Shown one piece after another: positions 1-7,625 of a stretch of DNA of 21,886 nucleotides (positions are counted from its first letter, which is position 1; each line of letters starts with the position of its first letter). This stretch comes from a virus. The DNA is taken from the IMG/VR virus record IMGVR_UViG_3300042691_005556, positions 1 through 21,886 of that record. One strand, given 5' to 3'. A model generated the notes under the pieces. It made no database searches. It was not told the DNA's origin and worked only from the letters and a program-made list of their open reading frames with translations. The translations under genes and the position numbers were made by a program.

Positions 1-2
1 CA

Positions 3-497
3 AAAAGAATGGCTAAAGCTATATATAGTTCTGATTCAGAATTACAAGATTTTGAAAAAGCAAACTTAAAAAAATCTTTGAGAGATATGATGTTTGCTGG
101 AGGTACAGGATTAATGGTAATGCTACTATCTGCTATGGCTAAAGCTGCAGATGATGAAGATAGAAAAGCTTATCAGTACGCTTTATTTTTTGCTTTAAAA
201 CTAAATACAGATTTAGGTGTTTATGGAACTCTTGGAGATCCACAGAATTTAGGATTTCCTAATGTCCAAGAAATGTTTAAAAATGTTAAAAGCCCTGTTG
301 TAGCTTTAAATACTATTGATAAGTTTATAAGATTACTTTCACAAGCTACAAGACCTGATGAAGTATATGAAACAAAATCAGGCATGTTTGAAAAGGGAGA
401 TAGTAAACTATTTGCTAAATTATTAAAGTTTGTAGGTATTACTGGTACTAACGTAGATCCAGAAAACTATATAAAGTTTATGCAGAGTCAGCAATAA
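3..497 (+). CDS. C-terminal end of a large protein, probably a virion protein (5' partial)
   Basis: The reading frame is open to the left edge of the window, with Lys and Arg codons before the first visible ATG at base 9, so this is probably the last ~165 residues of a longer protein. An independent 162-aa gene starting at base 9 is the alternative, since the bases before that ATG are A-rich. Residues ~28-46 (from base 9) form a hydrophobic Gly/Met/Leu/Ala stretch, possibly a membrane-active or buried helix. The rest is mixed helical sequence rich in Lys and Asn. It is the only + strand gene and converges on the replication block. In crAss-like phages very large virion or virion-RNA-polymerase genes run opposite to the replication genes, so a C-terminus of such a protein is my inference. 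No catalytic motif is visible. Confidence 0.6.
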   Translation, partial: KRMAKAIYSSDSELQDFEKANLKKSLRDMMFAGGTGLMVMLLSAMAKAADDEDRKAYQYALFFALKLNTDLGVYGTLGDPQNLGFPNVQEMFKNVKSPVVALNTIDKFIRLLSQATRPDEVYETKSGMFEKGDSKLFAKLLKFVGITGTNVDPENYIKFMQSQQ

Positions 498-501
498 TGA
501 A

Positions 502-520
502 AGGGGGATTAACTCCCCCT
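502..520. terminator. Bidirectional hairpin terminator between convergent genes
   Basis: A perfect 7-bp stem (AGGGGGA with TCCCCCT) encloses the loop TTAAC. It lies 5 bases after the stop of the + strand gene and 5 bases before the stop of the minus-strand 73-aa gene. The tract after the stem is AT-rich on both strands but has no long U run, so termination may be moderate. Position between convergent stops supports a shared terminator. Confidence 0.75.
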
Positions 521-525
521 ATAAA

Positions 526-747
526 TTATTCTTCATTCTCATCATAACCAAACTCTAGCACTTCTCTTACAGCTGCACCAAGAGCTTGATCATTTTTAAT
601 CAGCTTTACTAATTGCTGAATTCTTTTGTACTTTACTAAGGCACTATGTTGCCTTCCTGATAAATTAAAAAATTGTAGTTTACCTACATCATCTGTTACC
701 TCAATGTCTGGTAGAGGCATGTTTCTTTGTGTAATGATCTTGTCCAT
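526..747 (-). CDS. Small hypothetical protein (73 aa), last gene of the minus-strand block
   Basis: A short acidic-ended protein with predicted helices in its C-terminal half (about residues 33-66) and an Asp/Glu-rich C-terminus. I do not recognise a family. It starts with ATG 3 bases after the stop of the uracil-DNA glycosylase gene, so it is probably the last gene of the same transcript, which ends at the 502-520 hairpin. No signal peptide, membrane segment or metal-binding cysteines are visible. Confidence 0.7.
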   Translation of the reverse strand: MDKIITQRNMPLPDIEVTDDVGKLQFFNLSGRQHSALVKYKRIQQLVKLIKNDQALGAAVREVLEFGYDENEE

Positions 748-750
748 TGT

Positions 751-1392
751 TTACCACCTTATTATATGTTTTGTTTGCTTAAATTGATTGTTTGTTATCC
801 ACTTCCTGCCATTTCTAGCAGCATAGGATGGGTGCTCAGCTATATACACAGGATTATCTGTATAGATATACTGCTTCATAGCTTCAGCATTTTTACCCCA
901 TAGAAACCATGTAACGGGTTTTATAACAGAAAGTTGCTCTATAAATCTTTTTGTGAAAGCACTCCATACTTGCATATGAGATCCTGCTTCCCCATGTCTT
1001 ACAGTTAGTGCTGTATTTAGTAACAGCACACCCTGTTTAGCAAGATGTTCTAAAGTATAGTCAAACTCTAGCAACATACCATCATAACATTCATCTTCTA
1101 TAGATTCTCTTATCTTTCTAAGACTAGGATTAATAGAAGCACTCTTTACACCAAAAGCCAAACCTATAGCATTACCATCATTATAAGGATCCATACCTAA
1201 AATCACTGCCTTTACATTATTAAATTGACATAACTCAAATGCCCTGAATATTTTACTAGGTTCAGGATATACTTTCTTTGTATGGTATTCTGATGAAATT
1301 TGCTTGATGACTTGTTCTACCATCTCAGATTCCCAAAAGTTAGGGAAGTTGGTATACCAGTCACCAAGCTGTTGTTTAGTTGTATCTTTCAT
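751..1392 (-). CDS. ung: Uracil-DNA glycosylase, family 1 (UNG-like)
   Basis: Removes uracil from DNA by cleaving the N-glycosidic bond, starting base excision repair. The 213-aa length is close to bacterial UNG. The catalytic-water motif is GMDPY at residues 66-70, where the usual form is GQDPYH. Asp68 and Tyr70 are kept, but Gln is Met67 and His is Asn71. Other family 1 marks are the base-stacking Phe in GLAFGV (Phe80), the uracil-specificity Asn in LLLN (Asn126) and the HPS minor-groove loop (187-189), whose downstream part (AARNGRKW) departs from the usual PLSxxRGF. The start overlaps the upstream 211-aa gene by 4 bases. Its position among nucleases suggests maintenance of phage DNA. The variant motif could mean altered specificity, but the fold assignment is secure. 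Confidence 0.93.
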   Translation of the reverse strand: MKDTTKQQLGDWYTNFPNFWESEMVEQVIKQISSEYHTKKVYPEPSKIFRAFELCQFNNVKAVILGMDPYNDGNAIGLAFGVKSASINPSLRKIRESIEDECYDGMLLEFDYTLEHLAKQGVLLLNTALTVRHGEAGSHMQVWSAFTKRFIEQLSVIKPVTWFLWGKNAEAMKQYIYTDNPVYIAEHPSYAARNGRKWITNNQFKQTKHIIRW

Positions 1393-2024
1393 TTCATTTT
1401 TATTCTTTTAGGTTTCTCTATTTTTATGCTAAGTATCTCATCTTCATTAATTTTATCCCAAACTTCTGCTTTATGAAAATCAAATGCATAATCTGAAAAA
1501 TACTTACAATCTAGGTAATTTGATGAATTACATTTACATTCTTCTTTCATACAACCTAGATTCTTATGGATATTCTTTAGCATAGTTTTGTCTCTAGTAA
1601 GTACACCTATAATACCTTTGCTACTAGATTCTGTGTGAAAACTCAGGATCTTATTTTTATATCCTGCACTCATCCTAGAATACTTGCCATACATAAACCA
1701 ATCATAGTCTTCTTGATATTCTTTTGGAACTTCATAAATAAATACAGAGTGTTGAGTATCAGGATCATATCTATGAACCATTGGAGCATTAAGCTCTCTA
1801 AATAGCTTCTCTTCCATTTTAATAACAGCAGCTACATTTTTAGGACTCAATACTTCTGGATATTTATAAAGCAAGACTATATGATTATTATATTCAGGAT
1901 AATTCTCATCCTGAATATAGCAGTTTAGAAAGGAACCAGACCAATCAAAATAAGACTGGTCTGGGCCTAACATTGGCAGAATCAGAAAAGATGATTTATT
2001 CTTTTTAGAATGCTGTTTTATCAT
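1389..2024 (-). CDS. Hypothetical protein with a cysteine cluster (211 aa)
   Basis: I do not recognise the family. The protein opens with a short basic stretch (KQHSKKNKS) and then mixed alpha/beta sequence rich in aromatic residues. A cysteine cluster near residues 158-174 (C-x4-C-x-C, then one more Cys ~9 residues later) could bind zinc or an Fe-S centre, and the C-terminus is strongly basic (KPKRIKMK), which would suit nucleic-acid contact. It overlaps the glycosylase gene by 4 bases downstream and the PD-(D/E)XK gene by 20 bases upstream, so it is translationally packed with DNA-repair genes. A DNA-related role is inference from context only. Confidence 0.75.
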   Translation of the reverse strand: MIKQHSKKNKSSFLILPMLGPDQSYFDWSGSFLNCYIQDENYPEYNNHIVLLYKYPEVLSPKNVAAVIKMEEKLFRELNAPMVHRYDPDTQHSVFIYEVPKEYQEDYDWFMYGKYSRMSAGYKNKILSFHTESSSKGIIGVLTRDKTMLKNIHKNLGCMKEECKCNSSNYLDCKYFSDYAFDFHKAEVWDKINEDEILSIKIEKPKRIKMK

Positions 2025-2997
2025 ATAAATTAGTTACTAGCTCACCATCTTTCTCATAGACTTCTCTTTTATAGTCCCATACATCATTATCTAGATGCCA
2101 CTTAAGATCAGCTAGTATATCAAATAAACCTCTTACACCACCTTCTCCAGCAATACCCATCTTAGCTGATATATAATCATTGGTAGACATCTTCCAAATC
2201 AAAGGATTGTTTGGATATTCTACATTAATTACAATAAACTTAAATGGAGCTATGGTATAGTTTTGTATAAGATGTTCTTGAGCAAAAGCTGTACTAATAT
2301 AATGGCTATAGATAACTGCTTGAAGATCATATCTATATCTAGTCATGCTCTTTGCAAATCCATATGGGCTATCAGATGTAGTCTTGATATCTATAGGATA
2401 GATAGTTTGAGTATTGTGGTCCACAATAATACAATCAAGTTTAACTTTGTATTGTATTCCATCATGTTCAAATGTACTATCTTTTTGATAATACCTATCT
2501 ATATTCTCCCCTAGATTCTCAGCTAAGAATTTACTGGTAAATCTATTTGTTTTTAATATTTGTGCTGCTGCATTAGCTTTAGTATATTGCTCAAAGCTTA
2601 GGACTATTTTATCTCTACTAGATACTAGAAAGTCATAATAAGACTTACCTTCTGTAAGAAATCTTTCTTTGACTTTATCTATACTATCTCTTTTAAATCC
2701 TACAATACTATAAGCATCCTCTTCAGCATTCTCTACACCTTGAGATGTTAGTTTAAATAGCATATCTACATAATCTCCCATCTGTCCTGTAGGTCTATCT
2801 ACAGTAGCAACAGTAAATAAAGTATAAAAATCATCAGGTTGAGTAAGCAGACAATCTACTGCAGAACCTATGTTCATAGCATCACTTTCCTTCTCTTCTA
2901 TATCTTCCTTCAGAATATACTTTTTGTGGAATAAGAATGGACTTCTTTCAAATAATGCTAGCCTACTAAAGCTTAGTGGCTGAATGTCCATTGGCAT
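2005..2997 (-). CDS. PD-(D/E)XK nuclease, RecB/Cas4-like
   Basis: A DNA nuclease of the PD-(D/E)XK superfamily. Counting from the chosen ATG at 2997 (330 aa): an N-terminal helix with FSRLALFERSP, typical of RecB-family nucleases; a GSAVD helix near residues 44-48; Asp188; then the core Asp203-x-Lys205 in the strand PIDIKTT; and the supporting helix DLQAVIYSHY, whose Gln226 and Tyr230 match the QxxxY motif of RecB/Cas4 exonucleases. The frame is open to an ATG at 3039, but that start would overlap the upstream gene by 74 bases. The ATG at 2997 has GGAG nine bases upstream and an A-rich spacer, so I prefer it (3012 is also possible). The RusA-like neighbour suggests recombination or host-DNA degradation. 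No helicase domain is attached. Confidence 0.85.
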   Translation of the reverse strand: MPMDIQPLSFSRLALFERSPFLFHKKYILKEDIEEKESDAMNIGSAVDCLLTQPDDFYTLFTVATVDRPTGQMGDYVDMLFKLTSQGVENAEEDAYSIVGFKRDSIDKVKERFLTEGKSYYDFLVSSRDKIVLSFEQYTKANAAAQILKTNRFTSKFLAENLGENIDRYYQKDSTFEHDGIQYKVKLDCIIVDHNTQTIYPIDIKTTSDSPYGFAKSMTRYRYDLQAVIYSHYISTAFAQEHLIQNYTIAPFKFIVINVEYPNNPLIWKMSTNDYISAKMGIAGEGGVRGLFDILADLKWHLDNDVWDYKREVYEKDGELVTNLYDKTAF

Positions 2998-3271
2998 TTT
3001 TAACTTCTCCATCGAAGTAAAAGATTCTTCCTTCTGCATCTAATAATGATTTTTTATATAATTCAATTCTTTGTTTAATTTTCTCAACAGATGTACCTGG
3101 CTTAAAGTAGATAGTAGTTCTATCATCTACATTATAAGCTATCAGTTTACTTGTATCTGGTGATTGTTTAGCAAGTTCTTGTGCTTGCTCCCTCATACTG
3201 AGGTTATAATTTTTCATTGTGTTACCTGACCCAGTATCTTCTAGGTCTTTAGGTTTCTTTCTTTTACTCAT
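2966..3271 (-). CDS. Hypothetical protein (101 aa)
   Basis: A small protein with a basic start (SKRKKPK), a hydrophilic linker, a short beta-like segment around YNVDDRTTIYFKPG and a helix to residue ~78. I do not recognise a family. It ends in two consecutive TAG codons, showing that TAG is read as stop here. Its ATG overlaps the stop of the RusA-like gene in an ATGA arrangement, and its 3' end overlaps the nuclease gene by 32 bases or more. This points to coupled translation with those nucleases. Confidence 0.7.
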   Translation of the reverse strand: MSKRKKPKDLEDTGSGNTMKNYNLSMREQAQELAKQSPDTSKLIAYNVDDRTTIYFKPGTSVEKIKQRIELYKKSLLDAEGRIFYFDGEVKNANGHSATKL

Positions 3272-3708
3272 ACTCTTATTCTTAATATTACACCTGGATT
3301 TTCTTTATCCAACGAATAATTCCTTCCATCTACCTTCAGAACATAAGGAATAAAGTATCTCATGCTGTCATCTACTATGTAGTTATGAGCTACCAATAAG
3401 TCCTGTATGATTTGTGTAGCATTGTTAAAGTCAAAGTCTGCAGCAGTTCTCCTAATAAAGTGAAACCCTACTTCTATAGGGTAATGCTTTTCATGAAGCT
3501 TAGGGAATTTTATAAGAGCTGTACTAAATAAATTAGGTCTAGTCTTATAACCTTCCACTTGTTTATCTCTTACTGAATAGGATTTAATACCCATCTGCTG
3601 TAGATACTTTGTTACTGTCTTTGAAGGAAATATCCCTCTCTTAGTCTTTATTTTACTATTCTTAAGAGAGGGAACATTGTAAGGGATAAAAAATTCATAT
3701 GTTTTCAT
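3268..3708 (-). CDS. RusA-like Holliday-junction resolvase
   Basis: RusA-family dimeric endonucleases cleave four-way DNA junctions. Counting from the ATG at 3708 (146 aa): an N-terminal strand with PSLKNSK (residues ~13-19) resembling the P-x-SKN start of RusA; then DFDF with acidic Asp91 and Asp93 followed by Asn95-Asn96; Asp103; and the DDS pair Asp113-Asp114 followed by a strand. These match the D-x-D-N...D...DD layout of RusA. The lysine that follows DLDN in E. coli RusA does not appear conserved. The frame extends two codons further to a TTG, but the ATG at 3708 overlaps the upstream TAA by one base (TAATG) and is the better start. Confidence 0.82.
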   Translation of the reverse strand: MKTYEFFIPYNVPSLKNSKIKTKRGIFPSKTVTKYLQQMGIKSYSVRDKQVEGYKTRPNLFSTALIKFPKLHEKHYPIEVGFHFIRRTAADFDFNNATQIIQDLLVAHNYIVDDSMRYFIPYVLKVDGRNYSLDKENPGVILRIRV

Positions 3709-4586
3709 TACCAAGGCATTTCTATAGTTTCTGCTGGAGTTTCAGTTGTTTTATTAGCTTCCAACATAAGTCTATATTGGTCTTTATAATACTGATTCTC
3801 TTCTCTAGCAGAAGCAAATGTAGGAATTGTCGGAATTAAAAACAAATCTGCAAGTAAATTAGGTCTTGTTACTATCTCAACCTTATGCTCTTTAGCCCAA
3901 GGAATAATATATTTTCTATAAAAAGACCTAAGACTTTTCTCTTCTGTTTCTTTATAATCAAATCCTCCTTGAACATACAATACAAATGTATTATCTTCGT
4001 TAGTTATAGGTGTATTAGTTAGCCAAGATAATCTAGGCAATTGTACTAATTCTCTTTTAACCATTAGAGCTACAAAAGGTTTCAAAGTGCTATTTGTATT
4101 AACTCTACCTATAATACCACCACCTGTTACAAAAGTACCAGTTCTAGTACTTACTCTATAAGGAGCAATTCTATTAAAATTAAGTATAACATCAACATTA
4201 TTACCATATCCATAGTTGCAAACTAAATCAGATTGAGGTTCTAAAAATTTGTTAATATGTTCCCTAATCAAATCTTCACAAAAACTATCAGCTTTAATAT
4301 AACTAAGATCTACTTGTCCATCAAAATGAGATACAATTTGTCTAGCAGGAGCAGTTAAAAATTTAGCCAATCTATCATCATTAGGATCAAAAGCTTTACT
4401 TATTTCATTCATTACATAAGTAGTAGCAGTTACATATCCATGTACATACTGACCATAATTATTAGGAACAATACCTGCAAAAGAACAATACTCATTATTG
4501 TAATTAAGCTTATGCTTAATACTAGATGGGTGATTACTATTAAGTAAATATGATGATATATCTGTATTAATTAATCCATTTATCAT
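3708..4586 (-). CDS. Unrecognised 292-aa protein linked to the ubiquitin-like cassette
   Basis: I do not recognise a family. The protein seems soluble and mixed alpha/beta: an N-terminal region with NYGQYVHGYVTATTY, a helical middle with cysteines at about 34, 103 and 122, a Gly-rich turn (TGGGIIG) near residue 172, then strands and a long C-terminal helix ending in a Thr/Glu-rich tail. Its ATG overlaps the stop of the E1/ThiF-like gene by 4 bases, and its own stop overlaps the RusA-like gene by 1 base. Tight coupling to the E1-like gene suggests a partner such as an E3-like factor, adaptor or substrate, but no RING, HECT or other ligase signature is visible, so this is only contextual. Confidence 0.8.
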   Translation of the reverse strand: MINGLINTDISSYLLNSNHPSSIKHKLNYNNEYCSFAGIVPNNYGQYVHGYVTATTYVMNEISKAFDPNDDRLAKFLTAPARQIVSHFDGQVDLSYIKADSFCEDLIREHINKFLEPQSDLVCNYGYGNNVDVILNFNRIAPYRVSTRTGTFVTGGGIIGRVNTNSTLKPFVALMVKRELVQLPRLSWLTNTPITNEDNTFVLYVQGGFDYKETEEKSLRSFYRKYIIPWAKEHKVEIVTRPNLLADLFLIPTIPTFASAREENQYYKDQYRLMLEANKTTETPAETIEMPW

Positions 4587-5278
4587 AATTCAATTGTTTC
4601 AGTCATTGTAAATATATCATTATCTATCATAAATGGGAGTACTCTATCATCTCCTCCTGTAGCTATATTAGCACAAAAGTTAGTATAACATGCAATCATC
4701 TTAGATGCAATCATAAAACTATTGTGTGTAGTACCTTTAAAACCACAAGCTAATACTGCTGCTTCAGAATCATCAAATAAAGTCTTCTCATATCTCTCCA
4801 ATCTATGTGGAGTAACTATATAAATTTGAAACTGCTCAGCAGTTAATCTACCATCAATTAGTAAAGGCATAGGTATTTCTCCATTAGCTTCAGCATGGCT
4901 ATTTACACTTTGCTTAAATACTTCATACATAGCTTTCCTAGCTTTCATATTATCAAAGCAAGAAAAATATATATCATACTGTGGAGATTCTTCTGTAAAT
5001 AACTCTTGCTTAGTAGATACTTGATAGAGAGAATAGTCATTAATTATTCCTTTAATTGCAGATACTTTAGACTTACCATTATCATCTATAGAGTATAATT
5101 GATTGGACATATTAACTGTATCTACAGTATCTGGATCATAAATAGTGATAGACTCTGGCTCTAGTCTGGCTAATAAAAAAGCTAGACAAGAACCAATGCC
5201 ACCAGCACCACCTACTACAGTATAATGTTGCTTTACTATAGGCAACCATACTGCATCTTTAAATCTATCTGTTGCCAT
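4583..5278 (-). CDS. E1/ThiF-like ubiquitin-activating-type adenylyltransferase
   Basis: E1/ThiF/MoeB enzymes adenylate the C-terminus of ubiquitin-like proteins and may form a thioester. This 231-aa protein has the Rossmann ATP loop GGAGGIGS (23-30), the ribose-binding DPDTVD (48-53) with NMSNQ (56-60) and GKSK (68-71), which match the D-x-D-x-V...N-x-x-R/Q...G-x-x-K pattern, and DNMKAR (109-114), matching the conserved Asp-Asn...Arg after the third strand. Cys178 in ACGFKG lies in the region where the catalytic cysteine is expected. MoeB-type CxxC zinc pairs are absent. The protein is short (a single ThiF domain). It follows the JAB gene with a 2-base gap and overlaps the 292-aa gene. Activation of the ubiquitin-like protein at 7626-8033 is inferred. 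Confidence 0.9.
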   Translation of the reverse strand: MATDRFKDAVWLPIVKQHYTVVGGAGGIGSCLAFLLARLEPESITIYDPDTVDTVNMSNQLYSIDDNGKSKVSAIKGIINDYSLYQVSTKQELFTEESPQYDIYFSCFDNMKARKAMYEVFKQSVNSHAEANGEIPMPLLIDGRLTAEQFQIYIVTPHRLERYEKTLFDDSEAAVLACGFKGTTHNSFMIASKMIACYTNFCANIATGGDDRVLPFMIDNDIFTMTETIEL

Positions 5279-5280
5279 AA

Positions 5281-6468
5281 TTATAAGTAATGTGGTAAAA
5301 AGTCAGAATAATAATTAGCCAATTCAGTATATACAAGTTCTGCTACATCAGACTTTTCAAAGTTTGGATAGTTAAGAACTGTCTCCATAGCATCTTGTAT
5401 AAACTCTTGTGTATCACTGGTAATCATATAGTTAGATCCAGTAGCTGATAGATAATAGTCTTCTAGATTATCTGCCATCATAGCTGAATAGATTTCTTCA
5501 TCTATCTCTTTAATCTTAGAATCCATCTTCTCAAATGCACCTTTAATATCAGATATCTTAGTACTATTATCTAACATAATAAGCATACAGATAAAGTTAT
5601 TTATCTGATCTTGAGTATGTTTAGCTTTGTAAGACTTTGCATAAGATGGAGTATCAAACAAAGATGTTTGTCTAGTATCATTATACCAGTTGCTTTGATA
5701 TCTAGGAGTTTCAGGAAACTCTGTATTCATATAACCATAGTTTGTAACAGGTGGTTTATATGCTAGAATACCTTCTACTTGTTTATCAAAGAACTCATCA
5801 AACTCTAGAACTATCTTCATATCTATAGATTTGATAGATACTACTTCTTGCTCAGATGTTTCATCACTAGACATTACCCAGTTACCATCACCATCTTTAT
5901 AATGTACACCAGTGCTTGTTACTCTCTTACTTACAGGATAAGCAGCCTTAGCTATAATTTCACCCTTGTTATTAACAATCACAGATATACAGAAGTTAGA
6001 TAGCTTAGCATACTCATTCAAAGTAGAAGTATCTGTACCTGAAAAGAATACACCCATGTTAACATGAGAATGGATAATACCCATCTTACATTCTTCTAGC
6101 TCTGTATTATTATCATAAGCATCAATTAACCTATCATCTATCTCAAACTCAGTATATGTAGGCTCACCTTTATGCATAGGTAAAATATCTATAGCTCTAG
6201 CACTAAATGTTTCAGGATCTATAGGATGACCTTCAGTTTTACAAAAGATAATACCTGACCATTCTACAGTATTAATTCTCTTACAAAGATACCAGATCTT
6301 GCTTAAGATGTTCTGGGAAAGATACAGCTTGGAAACTTCTTGAGAGGAGCTGGTTTTTGTATCTTTCTTTGATTGAGTTGCATATGTGTTGGAAAATTTG
6401 AGGGTGGGGGAATTCTTCTTCAGATTCTTGTTGCCCTTCATATTGGACTTCATATTTAATTTCTTCAT
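5281..6468 (-). CDS. JAMM/JAB-domain metallopeptidase (deubiquitinase-like)
   Basis: A zinc isopeptidase of the Rpn11/RadC/JAB superfamily, expected to trim a ubiquitin-like precursor or remove it from targets. The full catalytic set is present in the 395-aa protein: Glu69 in VEWSGII, His133-x-His135, seven residues, Ser143 and Asp146 (HSHVNMGVFFSGTD). Residues 1-47 are a Lys/Asn/Ser/Thr-rich leader without clear fold; the JAB fold begins near residue 48 (LYLSQNILSKI). Residues ~205-395 form an extra, largely helical domain I do not recognise. The first 188 bases overlap the E2-like gene in another frame. There is no internal Met before the JAB helix, so a shorter ATG start would break the fold. 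The E1-like gene follows after 2 bases. Confidence 0.92.
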   Translation of the reverse strand: MKKLNMKSNMKGNKNLKKNSPTLKFSNTYATQSKKDTKTSSSQEVSKLYLSQNILSKIWYLCKRINTVEWSGIIFCKTEGHPIDPETFSARAIDILPMHKGEPTYTEFEIDDRLIDAYDNNTELEECKMGIIHSHVNMGVFFSGTDTSTLNEYAKLSNFCISVIVNNKGEIIAKAAYPVSKRVTSTGVHYKDGDGNWVMSSDETSEQEVVSIKSIDMKIVLEFDEFFDKQVEGILAYKPPVTNYGYMNTEFPETPRYQSNWYNDTRQTSLFDTPSYAKSYKAKHTQDQINNFICMLIMLDNSTKISDIKGAFEKMDSKIKEIDEEIYSAMMADNLEDYYLSATGSNYMITSDTQEFIQDAMETVLNYPNFEKSDVAELVYTELANYYSDFLPHYL

Positions 6469-7555
6469 TTCTAAATGTTTTAAATTCTATATATCTTTTA
6501 GCATTTTCAACTACCCCATCTATCAGCTCTTTATCTACTCTTTCTGCTTGGATAAGTTGATTATTACCAGTCATTATACCTTTAACTGTTGCATACTTAG
6601 CTACTTCTAGCATAAGTTCTCTTTCATTGAGAATATTTATTTCTAATTCTCCATTTACTATACTTGCATTTATGTTAGGTATAAATTCTGTTTCTTTAAA
6701 AAATTTCTTTTGACTAATACCTAGATCTGCATTAGTTACTGCAGAAGCACTAGCACTACCTGTACTATTAACTATAGTAGTAGTAGCCATTCTAATATAT
6801 GGTGTACCTTCAAGAGATTCCCATCTCACATAATTATCTAGATCATACAGGAATAGTTCAAGCTTTTCTAGATCTATCTTATCTCTAAGTTCTGACAATA
6901 CTGTTGTAAATCCTGTAGAGCCAGTACAAAAATTAGTAGCTCTAAATAAATCACCAGATCTTTTAGTATGTAAATGAGAATGAGCATAACCATGTTTATA
7001 GGCTTCTAAATCATATGTAGATCTAAAACCTTTAAACTCACTAACTACTACATCTTCTTCATCATTTATTGTAAAACTAATCAATACATATAGTCCACTA
7101 ATATCTCTAGTGTCTCTGTTAGTATTTATAATAGTAAATGTATCAAACCTAATTAGTAGGTTTAGATGGTTAGTTTCTTTATTAAATTGTAGATCATAGT
7201 TATTTGGATAGATAGCATCTAGTATAGGAACAATAGAATTTACAAAGTTTATATATGTTTTTGCATAATGATAATCTAAAGCAATTCCTATTTCTTTAAG
7301 AAACTCTTCTTTATTATCTACTACAAATACACTATCATTATCTCCACAACTTTCATACTTATAGATTTCTTTATTTGATTTTATTACAAATTGACTTACT
7401 GAATAATAGTCATTATCATCACCTTCTGCTACTAAGTTTGTTAGTTGATCTAAATTTTCTAGTTGTTGCAGCCATCTAAAATTGTACTTTTCTCTTACAG
7501 CAAAAGGAGATGGTTGTTCTTGTATGTTGGAATATTTTAATTGAAATTCTGTCAT
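6281..7555 (-). CDS. Candidate E2-like ubiquitin-conjugating protein
   Basis: A 424-aa protein with no family I can name with certainty. Residues ~119-215 resemble a UBC/E2 fold: successive strands (DLQFN, LNLLIRFDTF, LYVLISFTI, VVVSEFKGF) and then AHSHLHT (His192, His194, His196), a short Gly turn and FCTGS with Cys210. In many E2 and bacterial E2-like proteins an HPN/HPH element precedes the catalytic Cys by ~10-17 residues, with a strand meander before it, so Cys210 is the predicted thioester cysteine. The N-terminal ~115 and C-terminal ~190 residues are unassigned. The gene starts 16 bases after a terminator and overlaps the JAB gene by 188 bases. The E1- and JAB-like neighbours strongly support the call. 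Confidence 0.65.
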   Translation of the reverse strand: MTEFQLKYSNIQEQPSPFAVREKYNFRWLQQLENLDQLTNLVAEGDDNDYYSVSQFVIKSNKEIYKYESCGDNDSVFVVDNKEEFLKEIGIALDYHYAKTYINFVNSIVPILDAIYPNNYDLQFNKETNHLNLLIRFDTFTIINTNRDTRDISGLYVLISFTINDEEDVVVSEFKGFRSTYDLEAYKHGYAHSHLHTKRSGDLFRATNFCTGSTGFTTVLSELRDKIDLEKLELFLYDLDNYVRWESLEGTPYIRMATTTIVNSTGSASASAVTNADLGISQKKFFKETEFIPNINASIVNGELEINILNERELMLEVAKYATVKGIMTGNNQLIQAERVDKELIDGVVENAKRYIEFKTFRNEEIKYEVQYEGQQESEEEFPHPQIFQHICNSIKERYKNQLLSRSFQAVSFPEHLKQDLVSL

Positions 7556-7571
7556 ATTATTAATTTTAAAT

Positions 7572-7604
7572 AAAATAGGGAGCCTGATATAGACTCCCTA
7601 TTTT
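7572..7604 (-). terminator. Intrinsic terminator between the ubiquitin-like gene and the E2-like gene
   Basis: A perfect 11-bp stem (AAAATAGGGAG with CTCCCTATTTT) with an 11-base loop, followed on the minus-strand transcript by ATTTAAAA. It lies 21 bases after the ubiquitin-like stop and its base is only 16 bases before the E2-like ATG. There is little room for a promoter between them, so the E2-JAB-E1 genes are probably reached by read-through or by a promoter inside the preceding gene. Confidence 0.88.
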
Positions 7605-7625
7605 TGTTACCAACCCCAGAAATTA

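Noticed and set aside
2263-2514. + strand open frames opposite minus-strand genes (for example here, 6386-6610, 9930-10142, 11100-11324, 12250-12513, 13929-14264, 14370-14561)
   Set aside because: They lie inside well-supported minus-strand genes, have low-complexity or hydrophobic shadow-type translations and no coherent gene order.
3709-3714. TTG start adding two codons to the RusA-like gene
   Set aside because: The ATG at 3708 overlaps the preceding TAA by one base (TAATG) and fits neighbours. Likewise the TTG starts at 12118 (DnaB) and 13047 (88-aa gene) were replaced by ATG at 12112 and 12966.
3708-4586. Assignment of the 292-aa gene as PRTRC protein B or an E3 ligase
   Set aside because: I see neither matching motifs nor RING/HECT cysteine patterns; only context links it to the cassette.
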